A stretch of 64,000 bases of DNA from Ahaetulla prasina (Eukaryota; Chordata; Lepidosauria; Squamata; Colubridae): positions 158,542,502 to 158,606,501 of the forward strand of contig NC_080541.1 of assembly GCF_028640845.1 (NCBI RefSeq). Reading direction: 5' to 3'. Within the stretch, counting starts at the first letter, position 1, and every line of letters starts with the position of its first letter. Position numbers and translations under genes: made by a program. The notes beneath the pieces were generated by a model. It worked only from the letters and a program-made list of their open reading frames with translations. It was not told the origin of the DNA and made no database searches. Of this stretch, positions 10,264-21,912 are shown piece by piece.

Positions 10264-11263
10264 CAACCCCCTCCCAACTTTCCCAGCTAAAATATGTGGC
10301 AGTTAAGAAGCAAAAAAAAAAAATTGCCTTCCAAAACTGAAAGTCACAAGGATTGGTTTTAATAGCAGGAGCTGACATAAGAAGCAGAGTGCCCCTGCTT
10401 TCAGAGTTCATTAAAACATATTTGAGTTAGAAATCCAAGTCTTAAGGCTCTGTCGATTGTTCACATGTTGGTTCATGATTTGTGACTTTTAAATGACATT
10501 TCATAAGGAAGCTGGCAATGAAATTCTGCAAGGTTCCAGGATAAGGATCAGTTCTCTTTAAGGCCATGGTGATTGTTTTTCAACATATACAGGTAATTGT
10601 TATGTGTCATGATTAGGACATGTGGGTTTTCTGGCAGATAAGTGTCATAGATTGTGAAACATTACTTTAATCACGCTGAAGAAAAAGCATTCATTGAAAC
10701 ATAATGCACTGTCAGCCATGCAACCTCAAAATGACTACTTTTCATTTTTCTAAATTTATGTAGCAATCTGAGAGGTTGCATTATCATAATGAATAGTTTA
10801 TTGCAATAATCTGTGTCAGAGTTCAGAAGCATTTTCTTGTGGTTTGCTTTTTTTTTAAAGACTCCCATGACAAGGGAATAAAGTTGACGGAGAAGGCCAA
10901 ATCTCCTCTAAATTCAGGCGATGCCTCTTGCTAGATGTAGGACTCTGAAAAAAACCCACATTTTTACATACTGGGGTTTGCATATTGATATTCTGATAAT
11001 GATATCACTTTCCTGCTTGTTCTTTCTTGTAATGTCACTTCTGTTGATTACTGAGCTTCACTCTACAGTGATTTGTGATTACTTTTTTAATGTAGGAATT
11101 GAGAACTTTCCAAACAAAATAAAGAACAGATGCAAGACCTCTCTGATAGATAAAGGGGTCCTGTGTTTAAAAAGCAGGGAAACTTTTCACTAATATCCAT
11201 CAACAGATTTTTCTTTGAGGTTGCTCCAGCATTAATCAGATGTTTTAACCGGGAATGGACAAG
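10264..11263. other. No gene seen
   Basis: Unremarkable AT-rich sequence with a short poly-A run at about 10312. The 90-codon frame at 10921-11193 has no recognisable motif and no sign of coding constraint. Confidence 0.5.
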
Positions 11264-11265
11264 TA

Positions 11266-11650
11266 CAGGTAGTCCTCAAGTTAAGACCGCTTGAGCCCAA
11301 AATTCATGTTGCAAAGTGAAATGTTTGTTAAGTGGGTTTTACCCCCGTTTTATGACTTTTCTTGCAACAGTTAAGTGAATCATTAAGTTAGTTAGTAGCA
11401 TGGTTGTTAAGTAAATTTAGATTTCACATTGACTTTGCTTGTCAGAAGGTTGCAAAAGCTGATCACATGATCCCAGGACATGCACCCATCGTAATTATGA
11501 ACCAATTGCCAACCATCTGAATTTTGATCAGGTGACCATGGGGACGCTGCAATGGTCATAAGTATGAAAAACAGTCATAGGTCGCTTTTTCAGTGCCGTT
11601 GTAACTTTGAACGATCACTAAATGAACTGTTGTAAATTGAGGACTACCTG
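11266..11650 (+). mobile_element. TA-flanked MITE (Tigger-like), complete copy
   Basis: 385 bp with inverted ends caggtagtcctcaagttaag and aaattgaggactacctg, flanked by TA on both sides (11264-11265, 11651-11652). It is the reference copy for the pieces at 1, 32733, 35114, 37203 and 52563. Non-coding. TA targets and 20+-bp terminal repeats suit a Tc1/mariner, pogo/Tigger-like transposase acting in trans; the exact group is inference. Confidence 0.88.
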
Positions 11651-11730
11651 TACAAATTTGAAAAATACATTTTGAATTATGCATTTTGGATTATGGATGG
11701 AAAACAAGAAGAATCCTGTTTGTTTTCATC

Positions 11731-11732
11731 CC

Positions 11733-11778
<46 letters not shown>

Positions 11779-11780
11779 AC
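11731..11780. repeat. (CT)n(CA)n microsatellite
   Basis: Twelve CT units followed by about thirteen CA units without a break. No gene nearby. Confidence 0.97.
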
Positions 11781-12808
11781 CGGTCTGTCTATATTTCATA
11801 TTTCTTAACCACCCATCTCCCTCCTTAATAAGAAATCAATAATCTGAATGAAATATACTTGCTTTGTGGCCTGTGGATATTTCTAAAGGCAATGAGTGAA
11901 CGGATGGAAATCTGTGATTAGTTCTCTGACTCAAATGCAAAACTATGTGGCACTTAAGCTATCCATGGCTACATAATGGCTGCATTATTCTTAAAACGCT
12001 GGAAGCTGAACGTCTCTGATTACCAGTTGCCTACCCATGTCCTGAAACAGCCTTATTCTTATCAGTTTCTAATCAGAAGTACTAGCTTCTTTCATAATAA
12101 TAATTTTCAGTTATTAGGTAAAACCAACTACATGTAGAAGGATTGCACATGAAGTGAAAATCCACACTGAATTATCGGGAGGAATCTGCACAGAGACTTT
12201 GGGATACTTTGGGATACTTTGGGACACATACTTATGTGTCTTCATTTAACTGAAACTTACATTTTAAAATAGAATAATGGTAGAATAAAGAGAATTGGGA
12301 AGCTAGAAATTTCCTTGACTCCTAGCCTTCAGCAAAAATGTTGGACAGAATCCTGAACAAAGCAAATCAGGAGTAGTTTGAGATTAATACATAGTAAGTA
12401 ATGCAATATACCCAGCACAGAAGAAACCCAGACAATTTCTTTGCCTCCTCCTGAGTTCAAGACGGTACCCAAGCAGAGTTCACACTAGATGAGCCTTGCT
12501 TTTGTATTTTTAGAGCGATGAAGGCGGCGGGGGTGGGGGCGGAGGGATGTATTAGTTTCCTTCTTGGTATAATTCTACTATTCCAATAGAAAGCATATTT
12601 ATAAAGAAATGTTTGGATCTCAGCAAATGTAATGCTTAGAAGTCTGTACAGGATGAATGATCTTCCTTTGTACCAAGAGTGTGATTGCCTAAATGCTGAA
12701 AGCCAACTTAAACAATTCACGGCATCAGATTATATTGCAGAATGAAGGAATCAGTCTCAAATGTTTTAGGATGTCTAGCTTATTGAAGGAGTTAAAACAG
12801 AATAACAC
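11781..12808. other. No gene seen; small tandem repeat
   Basis: No recognised gene. 12196-12226 has three near-identical 11-bp units of the form actttgggata. A G-rich ggcggcgggggtgggggcgg tract lies near 12522. Confidence 0.5.
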
Positions 12809-12850
12809 CTCCCCCCCCTCCCTCCCTCCCCCCCCCTCTCTCTCTATCTC

Positions 12851-12913
<63 letters not shown>

Positions 12914-12932
12914 CTCTCTCTCTCTATATATA
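12809..12932. repeat. C-rich tract plus (TATC)n microsatellite
   Basis: A polypyrimidine block of ccct/cc runs (12809-12848) passes into about 16 tatc units, then ct and ta dinucleotides. The whole 124 bases is strand-asymmetric (pyrimidine on plus). Confidence 0.95.
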
Positions 12933-13379
12933 TAATGGCTTATGTGAACAATGTAGAATAAACCCTGTATCACCAAGAGCTACAGGAGTGATAAATCAAG
13001 AGTGTATTGCGGGAAGTAAGAGTGTGATCTCATGCTGCCTCCAAGGCAGTGTTGGGGGGTGATGTGATAGATATCTGACCTTTTCAGATCTAAGCAAAAG
13101 AGAATATATTTTTCTGTTTATAGGTATTTGCTTTCATTCATTTATATGTAACTCTGTGCTTTGCAGATTCAGTTTATGGTTGTCACAGAAGCAATTCAAT
13201 ACAGACCACACACTCACTGCTAAAGGAATATGATTAATTTGCTTTTATATATGTAGCTCTGTGTGCCTACAACCTTCCCTTCTCCTCCTGCTGTTTCCCC
13301 ACAGATGCGGGGTCTGCTTTTTGGATCAATTAACACCATTTCACACAATCAATCACAGCAACCAGTTCCAACTGCATAA

Positions 13380-13930
13380 TCTTCATGTTTGAATTACTTC
13401 TGTCCTGCCACCTTTGCTTTGACCTTCCACGTGGGCATTTACCATCATTGTTAAAGTAATGGTAGGTGGTGCAGAAGAACACGGGTTGCTGTTTGTGAAC
13501 ATGGCCATACCACTGTGGGTGTTTTTCTCACACTTTCTCTGCTGCTGCAACACTCATTTGCTGCTGGACTGTGTCATTGCTGATGGGGTCAAGAAAGGAA
13601 ACACCTAATGACCCACGGAGCATGTACCTCTCATTGGCAGGTAAAGAGCGCTCAATCCTGTGGGTGGTTGGCCAACACCTAGTGCCATACAGTGCTACAA
13701 CGCAGTCCATCAGTCTCTACAGTTTTTATTTTAGCTAAATTGGCATGAGCCTATCACAGGGCACTTCAGTGATCTCCTTCCACTGCAGCTGTGTTGCCTC
13801 CACTGTCGTGTCCTCCTCATTAATGCCACAATCACTCTGCAGATGGGATTCTAAATAACAGAAGGACTTTGTCTTTACGTCCATCAGTCCAGTGTCATAT
13901 AGGTAAAAGTCTTTAAATGTCCAGGACTAA
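13380..13930 (-). pseudogene. RTE-type LINE reverse transcriptase C-terminal relic
   Basis: The minus frame at 13528-13710 reads VVALYGTRCWPTTHRIERSL, then LRGSLGVSFLDPISND and AAAEKV. This matches the thumb-side RTE signature (V.LYG.ECWPTTK..E, then RLDRI.N..I, EKMRE). The adjoining frame continues with QWYGHVHKQQ and GKCPRGRSKQRWQD, the RWYGHV and RPRGRPK.RW motifs. Upstream, complement of 13850-13900 gives TKSFCYLES, like the KYLGS motif. Several shifts and stops separate the parts. No catalytic YADD region. Older than the BovB piece at 9 kb. Confidence 0.75.
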
Positions 13931-15114
13931 TGATTTCTTCTCCTCCTCTTTTCAGTTAGTTCGAACCACTCAGTTCCAATATTAACTAATCTAAGATGAA
14001 AAGGGGTCAAAGGATAGCCACTCATCTTCATTAAAGTCTTCTTAAGAACCCATTTTTAATGTGATATTTTAAAAGGCGCATTTATTCTTATTTTAGATGA
14101 TGTTATATTAGCATCTTTTAAGTGTTCTTAATGGGAGCAGGGAGGCTAAAATTCTGCATTGGGGCAATGAGCAAAGAGGACTCACGATGAGTGCTCTTGT
14201 AAGATGAATCAAAATTGTATGCAGTCCAACTGTGTTGGTCAATGATTGAATGAAGGTTGCTATGGATGCAGGCTAGGAAAATGATAAAGCAAAGTTTAAG
14301 ACAGTACTAAAAATTATGCTTGCATTCAACATAGAATAAGTTCCTTTTCAGACCTAAATACCTAAATTTAAGGCTGCAAAGAAGGAGGAAAGTAATCAGA
14401 ATACCAAACCATAAGGAATAGGATAGACATTTTGGTTCTATATATACTTTAACTCACACATTCATTACATTGACTTAAGAAAACCATACCATGAAACAAT
14501 TTCTCTTTAGGATCCTCATGTCTTTGCTATTGTAAACTATCAATGTGATTTTGGATTAACAAATTGTATAAACCCTATCACAGTGACTTATTTAATGAAG
14601 TAGAATTAAAATAAAACATGCTTTGCATAAAGAGTATCCTTTCAAGATAGAATGGAAAAGCTTTTGGAAGCTAAAACCATATTTACTTATGGCTTGTATT
14701 TACAAGCTAAGGGCCATACAGCGACATCACACCTATGGATAAGACTATGTTTAAAGGGTCTGTAAAAGTTTAAGGAGATCAGCAAATGGCAGTACCTAAT
14801 CAATCCCAATTGATTATTAAACCTAAGCAGAAGTAGCCCTGGTTTGTACTTGGATAGGGGATTATCTGGGAATCTAGGGCGATTGCTAGTCTGAGAAAAT
14901 CCAAACAAGTTGCAGAAGAAAGCAATGACAGGTGACTTCAGTAGAGGTGCCACAAAAACAGGTAGAAGAATCCACTTCACTCAAGGGAGTCTTTTCTTTA
15001 CATTTTGAGCTATTAGAAAATAGCTATAGATAAAAGTTATAATGGAGCACATTGTTTCAGAGGAACATACCAAAATGCAGGATGCAAACTGTACTGGTTC
15101 CATCAACAGGAAAT
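13931..15114. other. No gene seen
   Basis: No motif, RNA fold or repeat family recognised. Short frames such as the minus-strand one at 14687-14980 have no conserved features. Confidence 0.5.
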
Positions 15115-15122
15115 GCCTAAAT

Positions 15123-15224
15123 TAGTGCTTCCAACCTTATCAACTTTAAGATGTGTGGACTGGCTGGGGAATTCTGGGAGATGAAATCCTCATATCTTAA
15201 CATTGCCACAGTTGGAAAACATTG
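15123..15224. mobile_element. Small palindromic MITE (102 bp)
   Basis: Ends tagtgcttccaacc and gttggaaaacattg are imperfect inverted repeats. The interior caactttaagatgtgtgg / ggctggggaattctggg matches the family at 35996-36116. Flanks gcctaaat and ctctaaat agree at 6 of 8 bases. Confidence 0.65.
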
Positions 15225-15285
15225 CTCTAAATCCTTCTTCCATCATCCCTACTACTGTACTCCTGCACAATCCTACCCTCTATTC

Positions 15286-15422
15286 CAGGGGTGTCAAACT
15301 TGCGGTGTCAAACATTGTCGTCATGTGATGTATCACAACTTTTTTCCCCTTTGCTAAACCGAGGGTAGCCGTGGCCAGTACGTGATGCATCGGGCCCATG
15401 GGCTATCAGTTTGATACCCCTG
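15286..15422. mobile_element. hAT-type MITE, 137 bp
   Basis: Inverted ends caggggtgtcaaact and agtttgatacccctg; flanks ctctattc and ctctactc match at 7 of 8. Shares its termini with the longer elements at 37375-37768 and 39762-40099, so it is a deletion derivative of the same group. Confidence 0.85.
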
Positions 15423-16605
15423 CTCTACTCTTTTACAGAGAAAAATCATTTTTGCACCTTTTTCAGGACAGAGAGTAAACCACCAGCCTCTACGTACCCC
15501 ACTATTCTGCTTCCTGTAACAAATAGATTAATGAGATACACGAGAGGTTAAATCCTTTTTCAGAATGGAATTATTTACATTTCACCTGAATGGGAAGCCT
15601 TCCACTTCCTGATTGGTTGGTTGCTCAGAGCTTGAGTTTCTCAAACTTTGCCTATCTCTGCCAGGTGTCTAGACTGACAGGTGGATTAGAATTTTTTAGG
15701 AAGTTTTCTCGCTCTTCCTTACAAAAGTTTTGCAAGTGCAGCTTCTTTTCTCAGCAGACATAAAGTTACCAGCTGCTGCTATTGCTGAGCTGAACATAAC
15801 TGTGCCAAAAGTGCTCAAACAATAGCTTATCTGGGAATGTCATTCAATATTAAATTACAGGGTGACCAGCTAGATAGGATGCATTGCAAAAAAACCCCCT
15901 CTAATGATCCTCTTTCAAGACGCACTGAAGAACAACTGTCTCTTGTTCAGGCCAAATCTGATTTAAAAATTGGAAGAGAGCAGCCTTAACACTGCCTATC
16001 ATATTTAGCAGGTAAAAGTCCTGGGCTTTTCTTTTTGTTCCGAATCGCTTTCCTTTAACCCTTTCTGAATGACGGGTTGGAATTGCATTAGTTTTACATT
16101 TCATACTCTTTCTTTTCATCTGTCAACTCCTTTCCCATGGTTGTTTGTAAAGGCAGTTTCCAGCAGCCCTAGGAACATTGAGCAGCAGTCCTCAATGTTC
16201 AGAGAACCAGCGTCATTTTCTTCGGTTTCCTTCTACTTTATCCGAGTGCTACATTTACGTTCAACTATCAGCAATAGGATATTCATTGGAAGAGCTGACT
16301 TTGAGACTACTGTACCTTTGCTCCTAGAGGATACTTAATGCATGTTTAGTGAATGGATGTGAGCAGAATGATCAAGATTTTCCTTGGGGGTAAAAAGATT
16401 TTTTTGGATCCAAACCATTACTTCTTTTGGGAAGGGATTTTAGTAGCTGTGGTAAAATTATTTCAATAGCTGCTTGTATTTTGTTTGGGTTTCTTTTATG
16501 TGGTTTTATGGCTCTGTTTAATTGCAACCGAGTTCAAAAACATTTGCTCTTAGGAAGCTTGGATTGATTCCTTAAAGACAGAAACCATTGAAATAAACAT
16601 CTAAA
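15423..16605. other. No gene seen
   Basis: No recognised element. The frames at 15901-16119 (minus) and 16069-16338 (plus) overlap each other and show no motif. Confidence 0.45.
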
Positions 16606-16843
16606 ATAGCAATAGCATTTAGATTTATATACCACTTCAGAGTGCACAGCCATGTCTAAGTGGTTTACAGAGTCAGCATATTGCCCCCAACGATCTGGAT
16701 CCACATTTTTCCCACCTCAGAAGGATGGAAGACTGAGTCAACCTTGAGCCTGGTGAGATATGAACTGCTAAATTTCAGCCAGCCAGCAGCAGCAGAAGTA
16801 GTCTTCAGTACTTCACTCTAACCACTGCACCACCATGGCTCTT
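16606..16843 (-). mobile_element. Sauria-type SINE
   Basis: Starts atagcaatagcatttagat, includes tattgcccccaacgatctgg and ctcagaaggatggaagactg, ends accactgcaccaccatggct. It abuts the terminus of the MITE that begins at 16845, so it probably inserted at the element's edge. Confidence 0.88.
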
Positions 16844-18280
16844 GCAGGTAATCCGCCACTTATGATCACCTGCCCATCATGATCATAAGCTGTGATGGTT
16901 GTAAAATGCATCAGTGGTGTGACCAACATGATTTTATGACCCATTTTGTGGTGGTCGCTAAGTGAACTCTGAATCAATGGTTTGCCATGGACATGGTTTT
17001 GCCAACAGCCAGGAAGTGCCAGTTTTCAGCAAAACCATTATAAAATGTGATCATGTGACTGTCATGCAGCAAATGGATGTAAAGGCAGCAAGTTTGGTCA
17101 TTTACCAATGTGTACTTTTGTGTGTTTATGATCTTCAGAATTTTATTTATTTATTTATTTATAAAATATACATCCATATTGTATGTGGACAGTGTTGATT
17201 CTGGGCATCATTCATATTAATCCAAATTACAATAACAATACTAGTTATCTTTATCACATTTATCAAACTTAGGTGACCCTCATAATATTATTTAAACAGC
17301 AGAAAAAATGTGCCTAACATCTATAAACCTTTACTCTTTCTATTATTTTTGTTTATTCTATTAAAATATACGTTCTAATATTTCCCCTATCTAATTTTAT
17401 TTCTGCCTCTACCAGCTTACAACAAGCTTCCTTAATGTTTAAAAGGCAATTCTTTCTATCCATCATCTCTTCTTCTCTTTAGTATTTCAATTTTTATCCA
17501 TTTTTTACTCGCCTTCCACCTTCCTCCTCTTTATCTATATCTTTCTTGTTCAGTATAAGCATTTTTCCCAGTACAAACTTTATTTATTTATTTTTATTTA
17601 TTTATTTATTTGTCACAACAATATATATAAGCATAAGCATGAAATAACTAAACGATATATAAGCATAAATATAATCATAAGTATGTAATGACTATATGAA
17701 ATTGGATACAATCAAAGTAACATTAGGACAGGAACGGTAGGCATGTTGGTGCTCTTATGCACGCCCCTTACAGACCTCTTAGGAATGGGGTGAGGTTAAT
17801 AGTAGATAATTTTTGGTTAAAGCTTTGGGGATTTTGGGAAGAGACAATAGAGTCTGGAAGTGCATTCCAGGCATTAACAATTCTGTTACTGAAGTCATAT
17901 TTTCTGCAATCAAGATTGGAGCAGTTCACATTAAGCTTAAATCTATTGTGTATTATTGTGATTGAAGCTGAAGTAGTCTTCAACAGGAAGGACGTTCTAA
18001 CAGATGATTCTATGAGTTAAACTTAGATCATGTCGAAGGCGGCGTAGTTCTAAATTTTCTAAACCCAGGATTTCAAGTCTGGTGGCATAACATATTTTGT
18101 TTTAATCAGAGGAGTGGAGAACTCTTCTTATAAAATATTTCTGGACATGCTCAATTGTATTAATGTCTGAAATGAGGTATGGGTTCCAGAAAGGCGAGCT
18201 ATATTCAAGAATTGGTCTAGCAAATGTTTTATATGCTCTGGTTAGTAGTGTAATGTTTCTGGAGAACAAGCTACGCAAGA

Positions 18281-18849
18281 TGTTGTGTCCCCCTCCCCCT
18301 CCGATGACTGGGTCTAGGAAGTCTGTATCAAGCGTGGCCACGAAGCCTCTGCAGCTTTGCCAAATTCCTTTCAGATTTCTCAGGGCAGGCAGGAATCCAA
18401 GTTGTGACTTCAGCAAACCAGATGAGACTTTGCTTGACTCAAGGTTGCTTGACTCAAGCTGATCCTTTATATAGGCTGTGGGGTGTGGCTCCATGACTCA
18501 GCACTTATCCAGGCTTGCCCTCCCTTCCTTCTGCTGACGTCGCCTTCTTCCATTCTTCTGCTGACATCGCCTCTCAGATCTCCAGAAGTGGGGATCCTCC
18601 CACTGTGGGTTCTCTTCCTCTGGATCTGCTGCTGGTAATTCCAGCACGTGGCTGGCTCCCTGCTCACACACTGTAGGAGTGAAGTTTGTTTGTTCATTCC
18701 TGACATTCTGTCTGGGCATGGTGCCAGGGCTGGGGGCTGGAGGCATGCCAAGCCATTCCTCTTCATTATCAGACTCTGACTCTGATAGCAGGCCTGGGAG
18801 GAGTCGGGAGGGGCCCGGCTGAGGAGAGGAGGGAGGACGAGGCACAACA
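18281..18849 (-). mobile_element. Solo LTR with 5-bp target duplication
   Basis: 569 bp starting tgttgtgtcccc and ending ggcacaaca (TG...CA with inverted tgttgtg/cacaaca), flanked exactly by caaga (18276-18280, 18850-18854). Removing it restores the LINE reading caagattaggtttacaac. A TATA box on the minus strand (cctatataaagg, about 18465-18476) sets the orientation. A minus frame of 115 codons (18498-18845) opens 5 bases inside the LTR and has an acidic stretch SESESDNEEEW and an Arg-rich tail. Consistent with a gypsy-like or retroviral LTR; no internal region remains, so the class is unresolved. Confidence 0.88.
18463..18477 (-). promoter_or_regulatory. TATA box of the solo LTR
   Basis: Minus strand reads cctatataaagg, a strong TATA element about 375 bases into the LTR, followed by a direct repeat of cttgagtcaagcaa (near 18430-18460). 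This would place the U3/R border about 25-30 bases downstream, near 18435. Inferred from sequence only. Confidence 0.5.
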
Positions 18850-20985
18850 CAAGATTAGGTTTACAACTCTTAAAGCCTTTTTTGCGATGTAGTTGCAGTG
18901 AGCTTTGGCACTTAGATTATTTGATATGGGAACTCTAAGGTCTTTAACGGGGTGAGGGTCATCTACAAGGTAATGTCCATCGAGCTTGTATTTAGTGTTC
19001 AGATTCATTTTTCTAATGTGTAAGACAGAGCATTTACTGGTTGAGATTTGGAGTTGCCAAGTTTTTGACCATTCCGACACAAAGTCAAGGTCTTTTTGAA
19101 GGGTAGCTATATTGTTGGTAGTGTTAAATAGTTTAACATTGTCAGCAAAGAGAATACAATCACTTATAATATGGTCACAGAGATAATTAATGTATAATAT
19201 GAAGAGTATTGGTCCAAGAACGCTGCCTTAGGGAATGCCACTATTGACAGGAACAGGATTTGATAGGGCACTGCCTATTTTGACCACTTGTTGTCTGTTT
19301 GACAGGAAAGCTGTTATCCAATTGTGGAGGGGTCCAGAGATGCTGTAGGATTTTAGTTTTAGGAGAAGTTTGTCATGCACCACAGAATCAAAAGCTTTAC
19401 AGAAGTTTATGTAAATTGCATCTATTGCTTTGCCCTGATCAAGATTTGTAGTCCATTGTTTTTGCAGTGCAGAAGTTATAAATTACAGGATAAATTTTGG
19501 AAATTCTTCCAAATTTCTGCCCATGTCTCAGTCTCCTTGTCAAAGATGTATTCATGTCTATTCAATTGTTGATTTATTTATTTAATTTTATTTGAACTTT
19601 TTTCCTTTATCGGCTGGTTTGTAGTCCTATTTTTTGCTCCAGTCCTTGATTTATTTGTTGATATTGCCACTTCATCTGTTTTTTCTGCTCCTTTTGCTTG
19701 CCATTTATCTGGTCTTCCTCATCAACAAATGGAACTTTTGCTTCATTTGTTGGTTTTTCTGATCCCTGTTTTTTCCCTGTTCATAGTCAATTTGCTGGTT
19801 TAAGCAGTCCATTTCATCCAGTCTTTCTATTATTTCCACCAATTCTTGGGCAGTTTGGTCTTTATTTGTTGTTCTTTGCAGAATATTTTCCATTTTCTCA
19901 TCTATACCAGCCATTGATATTTTTATATTTGGAACAACAAAGTTATCTCATTAAAAAGTCCTCTCATTTCCACAGCTATTCCTTCAACTCCAGTCATGAT
20001 AGCAATATAAATACATTAAACCATAAAAGTCTCGATCTATTTCAAGGAGAGTTCAAAATTATACATTTCCAATCTTAGTAGATGTCACATTCCTCTCAGA
20101 TTTCCATGGTGCCTTTTTTCCAGCAGATGTTAATTTCAGTCAAATGCCATTTATTTCCAATCGAAGTCATTTATTTAGGCAGGCCGCTTCCAACATTTAC
20201 TCCATATTCTAATAATTTCCGAATTCTTTGAATCTGCTCTATAATTTTGGTCTTTTATTCTAGTTTCCCAGAGTTTCTTTTATAGAATGTCTCTCTTATT
20301 TCCACCTCTGGTAAGTGTAAGACAATAAACAGTTAAAGATCACAGCTCTCCACTGGATATCAGATATTCCTTTCCTCCTCTGTAAATTTCCAGGAGTCCA
20401 GGAGTCACTTTTCCTTTCATCAGTAGATGGCGCTCTCAACTTACTTTTCATCATAGATCTCAGAAGTGCTTATTTTCACAGTTTTAACAATTATCCTTTT
20501 GGGGTCTCTTTTCAAGAATTTTTTTTTATTTTCCTTGGGGTCAATTTTTAAGTAGAAGAACCAGAAACAATCATTGTTCATTCTGTTCATTCCTGCACTT
20601 TCTTAAGTGCTTTGATTGTCCCAGCTTCATGGCAGCCATGTTGACTGTTGCTGCTCCTCGTCTTCAAATGAGGGGGATTTTCTAAGTCAGGAAGGAGAGA
20701 TGTGGCTCCCCTCAATCTGCAAGGCACCCCATTTTACTTCACCACCCCTCCAAGGTGGCTATGGCTCTTTTTGGACGGGGAGAACTCAGAGCGGGTCTGC
20801 CACTGGAAGCACAGCCGGAAGTCCAATCTTCGGAACTTTTGTGTGTTTATGATCTTCAGAACTTTTGTGTGTTTATTATCTTCAGAACTTTTGTGTGATC
20901 TCCAGAGTTGTAAGTAGCCTCAAGGTAGGTCCATCATAACTTCAAATGGTTACTAAGCAACTGGTTTTAAGTTGAAGATTACTTG

Positions 20986-21732
20986 TATTATGAATGAGCA
21001 CAATTAAGTTTTCAGGGGCTGTTAGTGGATTGTTCTGTCTTTTATTCTGTCCACTTAGCAGTTTTGTTGAAGCAAGACTCACCGCAAATGAAGTTGACTC
21101 TGCTAATCCAGCCAATATCTTGGTAATTCTGAAATAAAATAGCAAGGTGATATACATAAGTGTGGTTAAACCATTTCGTAGCAGTTACCTTTCCAAATAA
21201 ACAGTAAGACAACAAAGGTCAGTTTGCCAGTCTGGTATCTACTGCAGTCTAATGTACATTGGAAATCAGTGCAAGAGGAACTCATGCCCAGAATTTATCA
21301 AAAGCATTGATGTGATATAACTGAAGGTTTTTGGTCCTAAACTCTATTTTTCCCCCTCTTTTATCATTTTTTCAAAGCAGTAGACTCACTGAGAAAATAG
21401 TCGTGTTTGAAAGGCTTTCATACAAGAAGTTTTTGAGGCATTACAAATTATTTCCTTCATATTTTTTTTAACTGTAAAAACAGTTGCTCTGTGGCTGTGG
21501 AGGACAAAAGGCATTTTAGGGGATCAGAAGTGGCAGCATCAAAAGCCATATTATCAAGGTAATTGGACTTTTCTCCTCCACTGATCTATAATTGCTAACA
21601 TTTTTTTAGCTCATAGGTGCTGCTTCAGGAAAGTGCTGTTAGCACAGCAAATGTATTCTGTATTCCTTCCACCCTTCTCCACGTGAGAGGCCGTGAAACA
21701 AAAGGAACTTGTTTGTTCCCAGTTTTAGCAAT
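20986..21732. other. No gene seen
   Basis: No recognised gene or repeat. 21461-21480 is a T-rich run. Confidence 0.45.
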
Positions 21733-21912
21733 GGTTTATTTATTTATTTATTTATTTATTTTTGTCACAACAATATATGTAGGTATCATACAAAAGATTA
21801 TATAGTATATAAACATATATGAGTAAATATAAGGAGGTATAAGCATATATATAGAAAGAAGAAAAGAAAAACAATAGGACAGGAATGGTAGGCACATTTG
21901 TGCGCTTATGTA
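21733..21912 (-). mobile_element. CR1-like LINE (family B), 3' UTR only
   Basis: Starts with the complement of an (aaat)n tail, then tgtcacaacaatatatgtag and acaataggacaggaatggta, ending tgtgcgcttatgtatg. These match the 3' UTR of the copies at 17580 and 30830. A very short 5'-truncated insertion without coding sequence. Confidence 0.85.

Larger units (their letters stand above)
17580..19450 (-). pseudogene. CR1-like LINE (family B), longest copy, split by a solo LTR
   Basis: Minus-strand ORF2 relic. In order from about 19440: AIDAIYINFCKAFDSVVHDKL (palm), ISGPLHNWITAFLSNRQQ, GSVLGPILFILYINYL, ILFADNVKLF (catalytic box, with Asn in place of the second Asp), WSKTWQLQISTSKCSVLHI, then the C-terminus with KTFARPILEYSSPFWNPY and FSNRIVNAWNALPDSIVSS, ending LRGL near 17768. 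The tail is (aaat)n at 17580. Frames are interrupted by stops and by the LTR at 18281-18849. It has no endonuclease. The host DNA on both sides is the L1-like element. Confidence 0.88.
17141..20834 (-). mobile_element. L1-like element lacking ORF2, with long target duplication
   Basis: Minus-strand element bounded by a 27-bp direct repeat (17114-17140 and 20835-20861, ending tttatgatcttcagaa), the length expected of an L1 target duplication. Its 3' end is A-rich (complement of ttttatttatttatttattt). Its 5' part (about 20834-20500) is GC-rich and holds a possible 5' UTR. A frame at 19705-19914 (minus) starts MAGIDEKMENIL and is Glu/Lys/Gln-rich, as expected for the coiled-coil start of an L1 ORF1. 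No ORF2 motif is visible: either the CR1-like insertion replaced it or the element was an ORF2-less passenger. Family call from layout and composition, not from an intact domain. Confidence 0.55.
16845..20985 (+). mobile_element. TA-flanked MITE split by an L1-like insertion
   Basis: The left part (16845-17140) starts caggtaatccgccacttatg and has ggtggtcgctaagtgaac. The right part (20835-20985) ends aagttgaagattacttgta, the inverted partner of the left end. A different subfamily from 11266-11650, with an inner block catggttttgccaacagcc. Between them lies about 3.7 kb of LINE sequence flanked by a 27-bp repeat of MITE sequence. Confidence 0.65.

Noticed and set aside
18102..18494. 130-codon minus frame joining LTR and LINE sequence
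   Set aside because: A chance fusion: the first half is LTR, the second the CR1-like ORF2 C-terminal region.
19698..20078. 126-codon plus frame rich in Phe and Ser
   Set aside because: Antisense to the ORF1-like coiled-coil frame of the L1-like element; composition explains it.
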